From Panacagrimonas sp. (GTDB taxonomy: Bacteria; Pseudomonadota; Gammaproteobacteria; Nevskiales; Nevskiaceae), in NCBI RefSeq assembly GCF_020697055.1, contig NZ_JAJFBP010000004.1, forward strand, positions 62,001-126,000: DNA of 64,000 bases. Reading direction: 5' to 3'. Both the position numbers and the translations under genes were made by a program. The notes under the pieces are model-generated. The model worked only from the letters and a program-made list of their open reading frames with translations. It made no database searches and had not been told where the DNA came from. Shown piece after piece: positions 36,677 through 45,939 of this stretch. Position 1 is the stretch's first letter; every line of letters begins with the position of its first letter.

Positions 36677-39484
36677 CTAGCGGTCCCCCGGCGCCGGCGA
36701 CGCCGGAAAATCGAAGGATGGATTGTCGGCCAGCGGATTGGCTGCCGTCGCATCGGCGAGATCGATCGTGACGTTCGAGATGGCCGTGGGGACGACCTTC
36801 GGCATGCTCGGCTGCGGCGGCACCATCCGCAGGATTCCCGACAGCTCGTCGTGCTGCGGCGGTTTGACGAAGTGCGCGTTGAAGCCCGCCTCCTGCGACC
36901 GCGTGCGATCGTCCTTCTGACCCCAGCCGGTGAGCGCGACGATCAGCATCCCGGCGCCGTGCGGCTGCGCGCGCAGCTGGCGGCAGACTTCGTATCCGTC
37001 GAGCTGCGGCATGCCGATGTCCAGGATGGCCGCCTGCGGCCGCTCGCGTTCGGCCAGGTCGATCGCCTGTTGACCGTCGTGCGCGACGATCACTTCGTGG
37101 CCGTCGAGCCGGAGCAGCTGCGCGAGGCTCTCGACGGCGTCCTCGTTGTCGTCGGCGATCAGCACGCGGATTCCCTGTGTGGCTTCGGCCGCGGCTTCGC
37201 TCACCGGCAGTTCGGCACGGCGCGGAAGGGCCAACGGCAGGCGCACGCGAAACGTGCTGCCGTGCTCGGCGCCGCGGCTTTCGGCCGTCACCGTGCCGCC
37301 GTGCAGTTCGATGATGTTGCGTACCAGCGACAGCCCGATGCCCAGGCCGCGGCGTGCGTTGGGCGCATCGCCGGTCGCCTGCCAGAACATGTCGAAAAGG
37401 AACGGCATCTGCTCGGGCGTGAAGCCCACGCCCTCGTCGCGGATCGCGACTTCCACCTGGAATCCGTCGCGTGCCAGCGACACCGAGATGACGCTGTCGC
37501 GATGGCTGAACTTCGCCGCGTTGTTGAGCAGATTGGAGAAGACCTGCGCGAGCCGGAACAGATCCGCGTCGACCTCGATGCTGCGATCGAGCGTCCCGAT
37601 CTTGAGCGTCTGTCCTGCGTTGACCAGGAAGGATTCGGTCGTCTCCACCGCCAGGTCGATTGCCTGCGCCAGCGGAATCCGCTGCCGATGGAGTTCGAGC
37701 TTGCCGTGCCGCACGCGCGCGATGTCCAGAAGATCGTCGAGCAGGCGCGCCACGTGGTTGAGCTGACGATCCATCATGGCGTGCGTGCGCGCGATCGGCG
37801 CATCGCCGCTGCTGGTGCGGCGCAGGACCTCCAATCCATTGCGCAGCGGCGCCAGCGGATTGCGCAGTTCGTGGGCGAGCGTGGCGAGAAACGCGTCCTT
37901 GCGCTGGTCCTCCTCGCGGCGCTGCGCCTCGAGTGCAACCTGCGTGGAGATGTCGGTGTGCGTGCCGAACCACTGCAGCACGTTGCCGGCCGCGTCGGTC
38001 AGCGGAAGGACCTTCATCAGGAAGGGCCGGTGCGCACCGTCGGCTGCGCGCAGACCGAAGCTCATCTCGATCTCGGATGCGGAGTCGAAGCCCGAGCGCA
38101 GCGCCTGCGTCATCGCCGACAGCAGCGCCGGCTCCACCACCAGCTGCCAGCCGTTGGCGGCGAACTGCGGGAGCGTGACGCCGGTGTAGTCGAGCCAGCG
38201 GCGGTTGAACCACTCGATGGTCCCGTCCGGCCGCGCGGTCCACGCCAGCTGCGGAATCGAATCCGCCATCTTGTGGAAACGCGCCTCGCTGCCGCGCAGT
38301 TCCTGTTCGGCGCGTACGCGCTGCGTGATGTCGAGCGACATTCCGCCGATCAGCTGCCGGTCCTGCGCATCGCGCAGCAGGAACTTGAACGTGAGGAAGT
38401 CGCGATCGCCGTCCTCTTGCGGCGCGGGGGGCAGCACTTCGTGGAACTCGGACGTCAGACCGCTCTGGAGAACGTGAAGGTCGTTGGAACGGCTGGCGTC
38501 GGCGTAGGGCGACGGCAGCAGCTCGCCGTCGGTGCGGCCCACCACGTCGTGCGGCGCGCGCTGCAGCAGCGTCGCCATCATCTCGTTGGCGTAGACGTAG
38601 CGGCCGGCCTCGTCCTTGATGTACGCGGCCGCCGGCGAGTGGCGCATGAACGCATCGAAACGGTCGCGCACCTCGCGGGAAGACGCCTCGGCGCGCACGC
38701 GCTCGGAGATGTCCACCGCCGATCCGGAAAGATGGATCGCGCCGGTCTGCGGGTGCCGGCGGATGCGCGCGCGGCCCATCATGCTGCGGTATTCGCCATC
38801 GACGAATCGGACGCGGAATTGCTGCTCGTAGCCGGTGCCCTTGTCGATCGCCTCGCGAGCAGCGGCGCGCAGTGCGGGCAGATCGTCGGGATGCACGAGC
38901 GCGTAGAAGCTCTCGATCGGCTCGTTGGTGAGTCCGAACATCGACACGGCGGTGTCGGAGCGCCGCACGACGTTGGTGCCCAGGTCCCAGTCCCACGCCA
39001 TCATCCGGCCCGACTCGAGCGAGTGCTGGAACTGCTGATTGAGCTCGCGCAGTTCGGCCTGCGTCCGGCGGGCTTCGATGAGCCGATGCAGTTCGCGACG
39101 CTTGGCGCGGTGCATCGCGTCGCAGACCAGCGAGATCGCGACGACCAGTGACCCTGCGAGCGACACGCGGACGGGATCGATCGGCGCCGAAAAGATCGTG
39201 CTGCTCGGAGGCGCAATGGGCAGCCAATGGAACAAGGCGCCCGAAACGACCGCGGTGATCGCGCCGGCCAATCCGCCGGCGGCCCAGGCCGCGAAGATCA
39301 CGGCGAGCAGTGTCGGCGCGTAGGTGGCGCGACCGTCGAGGAACGGCAGTGCCGCGATGTGCAGTGCGATGCCGCCTGCGGTAGCCAGCACGATGGCGAG
39401 CAGCAGTCGCGTGGGACTCACGCCGCTCGTCGTGGACGGCATCGTCGCAGTGGTGGCGGGCGAGATGCCCTGTGTTGCGTGCAT
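36677..39484 (-). CDS. Membrane hybrid histidine kinase with multiple PAS domains and a C-terminal receiver
   Basis: A 935-residue sensor. Hydrophobic segments in the first 120 residues (LLLAIVLATAGGIALHIAAL, PTLLAVIFAAWAAGGLAGAI) form several transmembrane helices. Three PAS domains follow, each ending in a VDISERVRAE-, LDITQRVRAE- or HTDISTQV-type motif. HisKA carries the His in ATLAHELRNPLAPL, the HATPase has SNLLNNAAKF and GLGIGLSLV, and the receiver has IADDNEDAVE and ILDIGMPQLDGY with KPPQ. The ATG at 39484 was preferred to the GTG at 39514. It is divergent from the GGDEF gene, which suggests a possible functional link. Confidence 0.9.
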   Translation of the reverse strand: MHATQGISPATTATMPSTTSGVSPTRLLLAIVLATAGGIALHIAALPFLDGRATYAPTLLAVIFAAWAAGGLAGAITAVVSGALFHWLPIAPPSSTIFSAPIDPVRVSLAGSLVVAISLVCDAMHRAKRRELHRLIEARRTQAELRELNQQFQHSLESGRMMAWDWDLGTNVVRRSDTAVSMFGLTNEPIESFYALVHPDDLPALRAAAREAIDKGTGYEQQFRVRFVDGEYRSMMGRARIRRHPQTGAIHLSGSAVDISERVRAEASSREVRDRFDAFMRHSPAAAYIKDEAGRYVYANEMMATLLQRAPHDVVGRTDGELLPSPYADASRSNDLHVLQSGLTSEFHEVLPPAPQEDGDRDFLTFKFLLRDAQDRQLIGGMSLDITQRVRAEQELRGSEARFHKMADSIPQLAWTARPDGTIEWFNRRWLDYTGVTLPQFAANGWQLVVEPALLSAMTQALRSGFDSASEIEMSFGLRAADGAHRPFLMKVLPLTDAAGNVLQWFGTHTDISTQVALEAQRREEDQRKDAFLATLAHELRNPLAPLRNGLEVLRRTSSGDAPIARTHAMMDRQLNHVARLLDDLLDIARVRHGKLELHRQRIPLAQAIDLAVETTESFLVNAGQTLKIGTLDRSIEVDADLFRLAQVFSNLLNNAAKFSHRDSVISVSLARDGFQVEVAIRDEGVGFTPEQMPFLFDMFWQATGDAPNARRGLGIGLSLVRNIIELHGGTVTAESRGAEHGSTFRVRLPLALPRRAELPVSEAAAEATQGIRVLIADDNEDAVESLAQLLRLDGHEVIVAHDGQQAIDLAERERPQAAILDIGMPQLDGYEVCRQLRAQPHGAGMLIVALTGWGQKDDRTRSQEAGFNAHFVKPPQHDELSGILRMVPPQPSMPKVVPTAISNVTIDLADATAANPLADNPSFDFPASPAPGDR

Positions 39485-39514
39485 GGGTCCTGCACTTGAA
39501 CCGGTGGGTAACAC

Positions 39515-39760
39515 AGCGGCGACCGCAGGCTCGCATATTAATCGAGCGATCGGGCACTGATATGTAAGGGTGAAAACGTAGAGGAAAGGGTCTATCGGTC
39601 CCGCGTGCGTGGCAAGGCTTCGGGTACGACGCGTGCTTCCGCCGATCGGACTGGATCCGCCTCACGGCGGAGAGGGAGAGCAAACCATGCATGATCCATG
39701 CACCTGCGACCGCCTTTCGCGAATTGCAGTACCCGCTTCGTTCCGTCCGAGGAGCTGTCC
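39515..39760. promoter_or_regulatory. Divergent promoter region with an AT-rich island
   Basis: A short AT-rich patch (GCATATTAATCGAGC and TGATATGTAAGG around 39532-39568) stands out from the GC-rich surroundings between two divergent signalling genes. It likely holds the promoters, but no -35/-10 pair with proper spacing is certain. Confidence 0.35.
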
Positions 39761-40858
39761 GTGATCACGATGACGCGTTCGCCGTCGCCTCGCGCCACCG
39801 CGATCCGGCGCGAGCCGAGCCTGGTTCCGGTCCGCCCTGTGCTACGGGCCGTCAATGCCGACGCTCCCGGAAACGTGGCAGCCGTCGTGCTGCACCGATC
39901 CGAAGAAGATGCGATCGAACGCATCGTGCGGCTGCTGGCGGCGGCCTCGGGCAGTTCGGCGGCGTATCTGGTCGCCGGCGACGGCGGTCGCCCGCGTTGC
40001 GTTTGCGCGTTTGGCGCCGAAGCTTCCGACGTCGAATCGCTGACCCATCTTTGGCAGACCACGCAGTCGCGCCAGGGCCTGGTCACGCTGGTGGATCTTC
40101 CCGACACCCAGGGGCGTGCGCACCGGGCGCCGACCACCCGTGCGCACGCCGCGTTCTTCGCGGGCATCAAGGTGCGTAGTCCCGACCACGCGCAGCCGGG
40201 GATGGTGTGCATTTTCGACCCGATTCCGCACGCGCTGGGGGCAACGGCGCGTCAGCACCTGTTCGACGCCCACGCGTTGATCGAGGAAGAACTGCTGCTT
40301 CGACGCCAGGCCGATCACGATCCGCTGACGGGTCTGCTCAACCGGCGCGCGATGGAAGAGCGCATGGCACGCGAATGGCGGCGCGCCACGCGCTCGGCCG
40401 GCTCGCTGTGCGTGCTCGCGATCGACCTGGATCACTTCAAGGCGTTCAACGATTCGCACGGACATCTCGAGGGCGACGCGGCGCTGCGCGCGGTCGGCGA
40501 CGCGATGCTGCGTGCGTTCAAGCGCCCCGCCGACCTGGTCGCGCGGATCGGTGGTGACGAGTTCCTGGTGTGCCTGCCGCAGACGACGGCCGAAGACGCC
40601 GAGCGTCTGGCCAATTCGCTGCGCGAACAGGTGCTGGGCGCGCTGGCGCAGTGCAAGAACCAGCTCTCGGTGAGCATCGGATTGGCGACGCTCGCCGACG
40701 TCTCGCAGCACGAAGGCGGGTCGCTCGACGTGCTGGCCGCGGCCGACGCGGCGCTGTACGAGGCCAAGGATCGCGGACGCAACCAGGTGGTGCGCTCGCG
40801 ACAGTTCGATCTGATCCGCCCGACGCCGACCGGCGAACCGGCGCACCCGCGGCACTGA
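39761..40858 (+). CDS. GGDEF diguanylate cyclase with an N-terminal GAF-like region
   Basis: Makes cyclic di-GMP from two GTP. The 365 residues comprise about 180 residues of a GAF-like sensor region and a C-terminal GGDEF domain. The domain starts at DHDPLTGLLNRRAMEE. The active-site motif GGDEF is intact (ARIGGDEFLVCLP). No RxxD inhibitory site is seen five residues before it, so product feedback may be lacking. The GTG at 39761 is chosen because AGGAG lies 7 nt upstream; the ATG at 39770 is too far away. No signal peptide or membrane helix. It is divergent from a hybrid kinase. Confidence 0.92.
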   Translation: MITMTRSPSPRATAIRREPSLVPVRPVLRAVNADAPGNVAAVVLHRSEEDAIERIVRLLAAASGSSAAYLVAGDGGRPRCVCAFGAEASDVESLTHLWQTTQSRQGLVTLVDLPDTQGRAHRAPTTRAHAAFFAGIKVRSPDHAQPGMVCIFDPIPHALGATARQHLFDAHALIEEELLLRRQADHDPLTGLLNRRAMEERMAREWRRATRSAGSLCVLAIDLDHFKAFNDSHGHLEGDAALRAVGDAMLRAFKRPADLVARIGGDEFLVCLPQTTAEDAERLANSLREQVLGALAQCKNQLSVSIGLATLADVSQHEGGSLDVLAAADAALYEAKDRGRNQVVRSRQFDLIRPTPTGEPAHPRH

Positions 40859-40872
40859 TCGTCCCGACGGAC

Positions 40873-42678
40873 TCACGGCGCGGGCGCGCGTTCCGAGCGC
40901 TGCTCGGCGGGCTGGCGCCGACGCCCCAGGTTCAACGCCGTATTGATCATCGCCACGTGCGAGAAGGCCTGCGGGAAATTTCCGACCTGGCGGCGCGCAC
41001 GAGGGTCGTATTCCTCGGCCAGCAGACCCAGATCGTTGCGCAGCGCCATCAGGCGCTCGAACAGGGCTTCGGCATCGTCGCGCCGGTCGCACATCTGGTA
41101 CGCGTCAGCGAGCCAGAAGCTGCACGCCAGAAAAGCGCCTTCCCCGGCGGGCAGTCCGTCATCGACCGAAGCGCTGTCGTAACGCAGCACGAATCCGTCA
41201 CGCAGCAGGTGAGCCTCCACCGCCGCGATCGTGCCATGGATGCGAGGGTCCTCGGGCGGCAGGAATCCCACCTGCGGCAGCAACAGCAGGCTGGCGTCCA
41301 GCGCCGCGTCACCGTACGCCTGCACGAAGCAGCCGCGGCGCGCATCAAAGCCGCGCTCGCAGACGTCGGCATGGATGCGCGAACGAAGTTGCTTCCAGTG
41401 CGCGAGCGGACCTTCCAGGCCATAGTCCTCGATCGCCTTGACCGCGCGATCCACCGCGACCCAGGCCATGACCTTCGAGTGCGTGAAATGGCGCCGCGGC
41501 CCGCGCATCTCCCAGATGCCCTCGTCGGGTTGCTGCCACACCGACTCGACGTGCTGCACCAGCGCGCGCTGGAGCGACCAGCTCGACTCGGTTCCGGTGA
41601 GTCCGCCGCGGCGGCCGTGATGCAGCGCATCCATCACTTCGCCATAGACATCCAGCTGGAACTGGGTCGACGCGGCGTTGCCGATGCGCACCGGCCGTGC
41701 GCCTTCGTAGCCGGGCAGCCAGGGGACTTCCCACTCGTGGAGCCGGCGCTCGCCGCCGACGCCGTACATGATCTGCATCTGTTCTGGATTGCCCGCGACG
41801 GCGCGCAGCAACCAGTCGCGCCAGGCCTCGGCCTCTTCGTAGTAACCCGCATTCATCAGCGACAGCAGCGTGAGCGTCGCATCGCGCAGCCAGCAGAAAC
41901 GGTAGTCCCAGTTGCGATGACCGCCGAGCTGCTCGGGCAGCGAGGTGGTCGCCGCCGCCACGATGCCGCCGGTCGGGGCATAGGTCAGCGCCTTGAGCGT
42001 GATCAATGAACGCAGCACGTCGCGGGACCAGCGCCCTTCGAGCCCGAAATGTCGGGCCCACTGCTTCCAGAACTCGAGCGTGCCGGCCAGCGCAGCGCGC
42101 GGATTGACCGGCGCCGGCGCCGCCAGGTGCGAAGGCCCATGCGAAAGCACGAAGGGGACGGTCTCGCCTTCAGTGATCGTGAAGCGTCCGACCGTGGTCT
42201 TGCCCTCGCCATGCAGCGCCACCGGCGTGCGCAGCACGACCATGTCGGGGCCCGCGATGGCGCGCAGCCCGCCGTCGTCCAGACGCGACACCCACGGCGT
42301 CACGGCACCGTAGCCGAATCGCAGGATCAGTTCCGTGCGCATCGGCACCCGACCCCTGACGCCGGTGACCATGCGCACCACGTCCGGCGTGCTGCCGCGC
42401 GGCGGCATGAAATCGGTGACCACGACCTCGCCGTCCGCCGTCTCGAAGGTCGTGTCGAGCACCAGCGTGTCGCCGCGATACGAGCGCCGCACCGAGTGCT
42501 GCGCCGCCTCGGGGGAAACCAGCCAGCGTCCGTGCGAGCGATCGCCGAGCAGCGCCGCGAAGCAGGCTTCCGAGTCGAAGCGCGGCCAGCATAGCCAGTC
42601 GATCGAACCGTCGCGACCGACCAGCGCCGCGGTCTCGCAATCGCCGATCAGGCCGTAGTCCTCGATGGGCGAGGCCAC
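40873..42678 (-). CDS. Glycoside hydrolase family 15 protein (glucoamylase/trehalase-like)
   Basis: A 601-residue cytoplasmic hydrolase of the GH15 family. The N-terminal sandwich region begins PIEDYGLIGDCETAALVGRD, a signature of the bacterial GH15 group that includes mycobacterial trehalase. The (alpha/alpha)6 barrel has RNWDYRFCWLRDATLTL and GIWEMRGPRRHFTHSKVMAW, which carry family-conserved residues. Substrate (trehalose, maltose or glucan) cannot be told by eye. It follows the glucose dehydrogenase-like gene by one base, so the pair would release glucose and oxidise it. Confidence 0.88.
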   Translation of the reverse strand: MASPIEDYGLIGDCETAALVGRDGSIDWLCWPRFDSEACFAALLGDRSHGRWLVSPEAAQHSVRRSYRGDTLVLDTTFETADGEVVVTDFMPPRGSTPDVVRMVTGVRGRVPMRTELILRFGYGAVTPWVSRLDDGGLRAIAGPDMVVLRTPVALHGEGKTTVGRFTITEGETVPFVLSHGPSHLAAPAPVNPRAALAGTLEFWKQWARHFGLEGRWSRDVLRSLITLKALTYAPTGGIVAAATTSLPEQLGGHRNWDYRFCWLRDATLTLLSLMNAGYYEEAEAWRDWLLRAVAGNPEQMQIMYGVGGERRLHEWEVPWLPGYEGARPVRIGNAASTQFQLDVYGEVMDALHHGRRGGLTGTESSWSLQRALVQHVESVWQQPDEGIWEMRGPRRHFTHSKVMAWVAVDRAVKAIEDYGLEGPLAHWKQLRSRIHADVCERGFDARRGCFVQAYGDAALDASLLLLPQVGFLPPEDPRIHGTIAAVEAHLLRDGFVLRYDSASVDDGLPAGEGAFLACSFWLADAYQMCDRRDDAEALFERLMALRNDLGLLAEEYDPRARRQVGNFPQAFSHVAMINTALNLGRRRQPAEQRSERAPAP

Positions 42679-42679
42679 G

Positions 42680-43735
42680 TCAGCGGTTCTCGAAGTCGAT
42701 CACGACCTTGACGTCGCCGGGTTCGCGCCGGAGTGCGTCCCTCCATTGCCATAGCGGCACGCGACGCGTGATCAGGCGCGATCGCCACGTCGCGTCGGCG
42801 CGTGCCAGCGATGCGGCGGCGTTCTCGTAGTGCCGGCGATTGGCGTTGACCGTGCCGAAGACGACGTCGTTCTCCAGTACCATCGTCCGGTTCAGCAGGC
42901 CCACGTCGAGATTCAGCGCATGTCCGCCGGACGAGACGCCCGCGAGGCAGGTGATTCCGAGCGGGCCGGTGAGTTCGATCGCTTCCAGCACTACCGCCGA
43001 AGCGCCCGTGCATTCGATGACCACGTCCGGCTTCAGGTCCGCCAGCGACGACAATTCGCCGGTGTGATAGCGGGCGCCCAGATCGTCGACGAGCCGCGGC
43101 TTGAGTCCGTCGCTGGTCCTGTCGAACACGTGCGTCTCGAGCCCGCGCTGGACCGACATCATCGCGGCGAGCAGGCCGATCGGTCCGGCGCCGGTCACCA
43201 GGACCTTCTGCGGGGCCCAGGCCGCGGCACGACTGCCGATCCGCTCGATCTGCTCCCAGGCCTTGGCGATCACGCTCGCAGGTTCGACCAGCACCGCGGT
43301 CAAGCCCAGCTGCGGATCCACGCGCACCGCGAATTCCGGCTCGAGCCGGATGCGTTCCGCCGCGAAGCCGTGGCGCCCCTTGATGCCGCGCTCGGTGTAG
43401 AGGCCGTTGCGGCACATGTCCCACTCGCCCGCGGCGCAGCTGGCGCAGGGAACCGGGTCGGGGCGCCGGACGATTCCCACGACGTGATCGCCCGATGAAA
43501 AGCCGCATCCGTCGGGCGCCTCGATGACGCGGGCGAGCGACTCGTGCCCGATGACCAGCGCATCCTGGGATTCGGGCGCGACGCCGTAGCGACCGCTGAC
43601 GAGCTCGCGGTCCGTTCCGCACACGCCCAGCGCCAGCATCCGGGCCAGGATCGGGCCGTCGGCGATCGGCGGTTCCGGGACGTCCGCCAGCCGGGCGCTA
43701 TCGGCGACCGAAGGGACGATGGTCAGGGCCTGCAT
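42680..43735 (-). CDS. Glucose 1-dehydrogenase-like zinc alcohol dehydrogenase
   Basis: A 351-residue medium-chain dehydrogenase. GVCGTDRELVSGRYG and GHESLARVIEAP match the catalytic metal region of archaeal-type glucose dehydrogenase, and the structural-site segment is CASCAAGEWDMCRNGLYTE. A GAGPIGLLAAMMS loop binds NAD(P). The later GVSSGGHALNLDVG and VNANRRHY blocks are also glucose-dehydrogenase-like. It probably oxidises glucose to gluconolactone in the cytoplasm. Its stop lies 1 nt before the GH15 start. It is divergent from the Rieske oxygenase gene. Confidence 0.82.
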   Translation of the reverse strand: MQALTIVPSVADSARLADVPEPPIADGPILARMLALGVCGTDRELVSGRYGVAPESQDALVIGHESLARVIEAPDGCGFSSGDHVVGIVRRPDPVPCASCAAGEWDMCRNGLYTERGIKGRHGFAAERIRLEPEFAVRVDPQLGLTAVLVEPASVIAKAWEQIERIGSRAAAWAPQKVLVTGAGPIGLLAAMMSVQRGLETHVFDRTSDGLKPRLVDDLGARYHTGELSSLADLKPDVVIECTGASAVVLEAIELTGPLGITCLAGVSSGGHALNLDVGLLNRTMVLENDVVFGTVNANRRHYENAAASLARADATWRSRLITRRVPLWQWRDALRREPGDVKVVIDFENR

Positions 43736-43842
43736 GGGGGGGGCGCCTCGAAAGAGTGTGCGCCGGCTGGGGGCACGGCCCGTGCCCGAAGGACGGGCTA
43801 GACTCGGCCCGCATCGTTGATCTCCGCGCGGGGTCGTTCGCC

Positions 43843-45039
43843 ATGACCATGGATCCGCCGTTGCTGCCTGCCGTCGAGGGACGCTCGTTCCGGGTGAGTT
43901 CGGACGTCTATCTCTCGCCGGAGCGGCTCAAGGCCGAAGTCGAACACGTCTTCAAGAAGACCTGGCTCAACGTTGGTCGCATCGAGGAGCTGCCCGCGGC
44001 GGGCTCGTACGTGGTCAAGGAACTGCCCGGCGTGGCGGCGTCGATCGTGATCTCGCGCGACGAGAACGGCCGGCTGCACGGCGTGCACAACGTGTGCTCG
44101 CATCGCGGGCAGCGCCTGCTGTGGGATCGTGCCGGGAACTGCGGCAATTCGCTGACGTGTCCGTACCACGCGTGGCGCTACGGGCTCGACGGCGCCGTGC
44201 GCCACATTCCCGATGAGGAATCGTTCCCCGGCGTCGATCGCAAACAGCTCGCGCTGGCGCGGATCGCGGTCGACCAGTGGGAAGGTTTCGTGTTCGTGAA
44301 CCTGCAGCCCGAGCCGCCGCAGACGTTGAGCGAGTACCTGGGCGAGTTCGGCGCCTCGATGGTCGGCTATCCCTTCGAGCGCTTCTCGAAGACCTGCTAC
44401 TCGTGGACCACCGAGGTGCGCGCGAACTGGAAGCTGCTCAAGGATGCGTTCCAGGAGATCTATCACGTGGGCACCGTGCACCGGCGCACGCTGAGCCAGG
44501 TCTCGAACTGGCCCGACAATCCCTACGGCCGACCCTTGAGCGTGGCGCTCGAAGGCGAGCACATCCGCGTGAGCCTTCCGGCCAATCCACGGGCCCCGCT
44601 GCTGCCGACCGCGCTGGCGCTGCTGCCGCATCTGCCGCGACCCGCGGGCGAGCTGCCGCGCGGCGTGAATCCCCAGCGCTCGCCGATCTGGATCCAGGAC
44701 ATCGACGTGTTCTTTCCGAACTTCTTCATCGATCCGTCGGAAGGCAAGCTGCTCGGTGCGTACTACACCTACAACTTCTGGCCGTTGGCGGTCGATCGCA
44801 CGGTCTACGAGATCCGCATCTATTTCCCTGATCCCGAGAACGCCGCCGAGCGCTGGGTGCAGGAGTACCAGAAGGTGCTGTTGCGCGACATCCTGCTCGA
44901 GGATTGCAAGGTCGCCGAGCAAAACCACGCCGGCATCGCCACCGGGGTCAAGCCGTACTGCTACTTCCAGACCCACGAGCTGGCGCTGGTTCACACGCTC
45001 GAATCGATCGATCGCCGGATCCGGGAGGGCGCGCGATGA
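43843..45039 (+). CDS. Rieske non-haem iron oxygenase, alpha subunit
   Basis: A 398-residue aromatic-ring-hydroxylating-type oxygenase. The Rieske [2Fe-2S] site is C-x-H in NVCSHRGQ and C-x2-H in LTCPYHAWRY. The mononuclear iron site follows the usual pattern in NWKLLKDAFQEIYHVGTVH, with two His and a downstream Asp. Substrate is unknown: aromatic acids, choline-like compounds and sterols are all used by relatives. Reductase and ferredoxin genes are not nearby. The ATG at 43843 has only a weak ribosome site. The next gene overlaps its stop by 4 nt (ATGA). Confidence 0.88.
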   Translation: MTMDPPLLPAVEGRSFRVSSDVYLSPERLKAEVEHVFKKTWLNVGRIEELPAAGSYVVKELPGVAASIVISRDENGRLHGVHNVCSHRGQRLLWDRAGNCGNSLTCPYHAWRYGLDGAVRHIPDEESFPGVDRKQLALARIAVDQWEGFVFVNLQPEPPQTLSEYLGEFGASMVGYPFERFSKTCYSWTTEVRANWKLLKDAFQEIYHVGTVHRRTLSQVSNWPDNPYGRPLSVALEGEHIRVSLPANPRAPLLPTALALLPHLPRPAGELPRGVNPQRSPIWIQDIDVFFPNFFIDPSEGKLLGAYYTYNFWPLAVDRTVYEIRIYFPDPENAAERWVQEYQKVLLRDILLEDCKVAEQNHAGIATGVKPYCYFQTHELALVHTLESIDRRIREGAR

Positions 45040-45368
45040 CGACGCTGCCGCCCGGCTTCGAGAACCTGGCGCCGTACCTGGACTGGGCGCTGGAGACCGA
45101 GCCCGAGCGCTCCGCCAAGCGCGCGGCGAGCCGCTTCGAGGACGTGAAGCGCTTCTACGACGCGGTCTTTCCGCTGCTGCCCGCGGCACTGATCCATCTC
45201 CAGGCGTTTCGCCTCGAGCACCTCGATGCGCCGTCGCGGACGCTGCTCCAGCTGCTGCTTTCGTATGCGGAGGCGGCGCTGGTGGTCGAGAACTTCGGCC
45301 AGGTCGCCGTGCCGGATGGTTACGGAATCGAACGCTTCGAGGTCAGACGCCTGGGCGGTACGTTCTGA
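45036..45368 (+). CDS. Small helical protein coupled to the Rieske oxygenase
   Basis: A 110-residue soluble protein, MTTLPPGFENLAPYLDWALE at the N-terminus, mostly amphipathic helix. It overlaps the oxygenase stop by 4 nt and has GGGAGG 8 nt upstream, so co-translation is likely. It is too short for a typical oxygenase beta subunit (about 160-180 residues) and shows no motif of one. It may be an accessory or assembly partner; the function is unknown. Confidence 0.65.
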   Translation: MTTLPPGFENLAPYLDWALETEPERSAKRAASRFEDVKRFYDAVFPLLPAALIHLQAFRLEHLDAPSRTLLQLLLSYAEAALVVENFGQVAVPDGYGIERFEVRRLGGTF

Positions 45369-45384
45369 TCCCCGGTTTTCGCGT

Positions 45385-45837
45385 TCAGATCCGTTCCAGC
45401 ACCACGACGGGAATCTCGCGCTGCGTCTTCTGCTGATAGGCGTCGTAGAACGGCCACACGGAATTCATCATCTTCCACAGCGCTTCGCGCTTGGGGCCGG
45501 TGACGGTGCGGGCGCGCGCCGAATACTTGTCGCCCCCGACCTGCACCTTCACCTCGGGATTGGCTTCGAGGTTCAGGTACCAGGCCGGATGATCGGGCGC
45601 ACCGCCCTTGGATGCGACGATGACGGGTCCTTCGGGCGACTCGCCGTAGAACAGCGGCAACTGCAGTTCCTGCCCCGATTTGCGTCCGATGGTCGTCAGC
45701 AGCAACGACGCAACGACCTTGGGACCGCCTTTGGCGGAGGCGTCGTACCAATGCCCTGCCGCGCCATCGGTCAGCAGGTAGGCGGTCAGGTGGTCTTGTA
45801 CCCACTTCGGAAGCTTTGCGGGCGGCTGCGCGCTCAT
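45385..45837 (-). CDS. Nitroreductase/deazaflavin-dependent (DDN-like) oxidoreductase
   Basis: A 150-residue protein of the DDN family, split-barrel flavin-binding proteins. The blocks LLLTTIGRKSGQELQLPLFYG, DHPAWYLNLEANPEVKVQVGG and REALWKMMNSVWPFYDAYQQ are diagnostic. Relatives use F420 or FMN; the cofactor here cannot be told. The ATG at 45837 has CGGAG 8 nt upstream. It converges on the Rieske operon and is 102 nt downstream of the ECF sigma gene, both on the minus strand. Confidence 0.88.
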   Translation of the reverse strand: MSAQPPAKLPKWVQDHLTAYLLTDGAAGHWYDASAKGGPKVVASLLLTTIGRKSGQELQLPLFYGESPEGPVIVASKGGAPDHPAWYLNLEANPEVKVQVGGDKYSARARTVTGPKREALWKMMNSVWPFYDAYQQKTQREIPVVVLERI

Positions 45838-45939
45838 GGTCACTCCGGGTCGTGCTCGAAAACGGATGCGTCGGCCGGCAAGCGGAGCACGACGCATGCC
45901 CATCTTGACGAATCGGACCGTCGTCGGCGAGCCGGTGGA

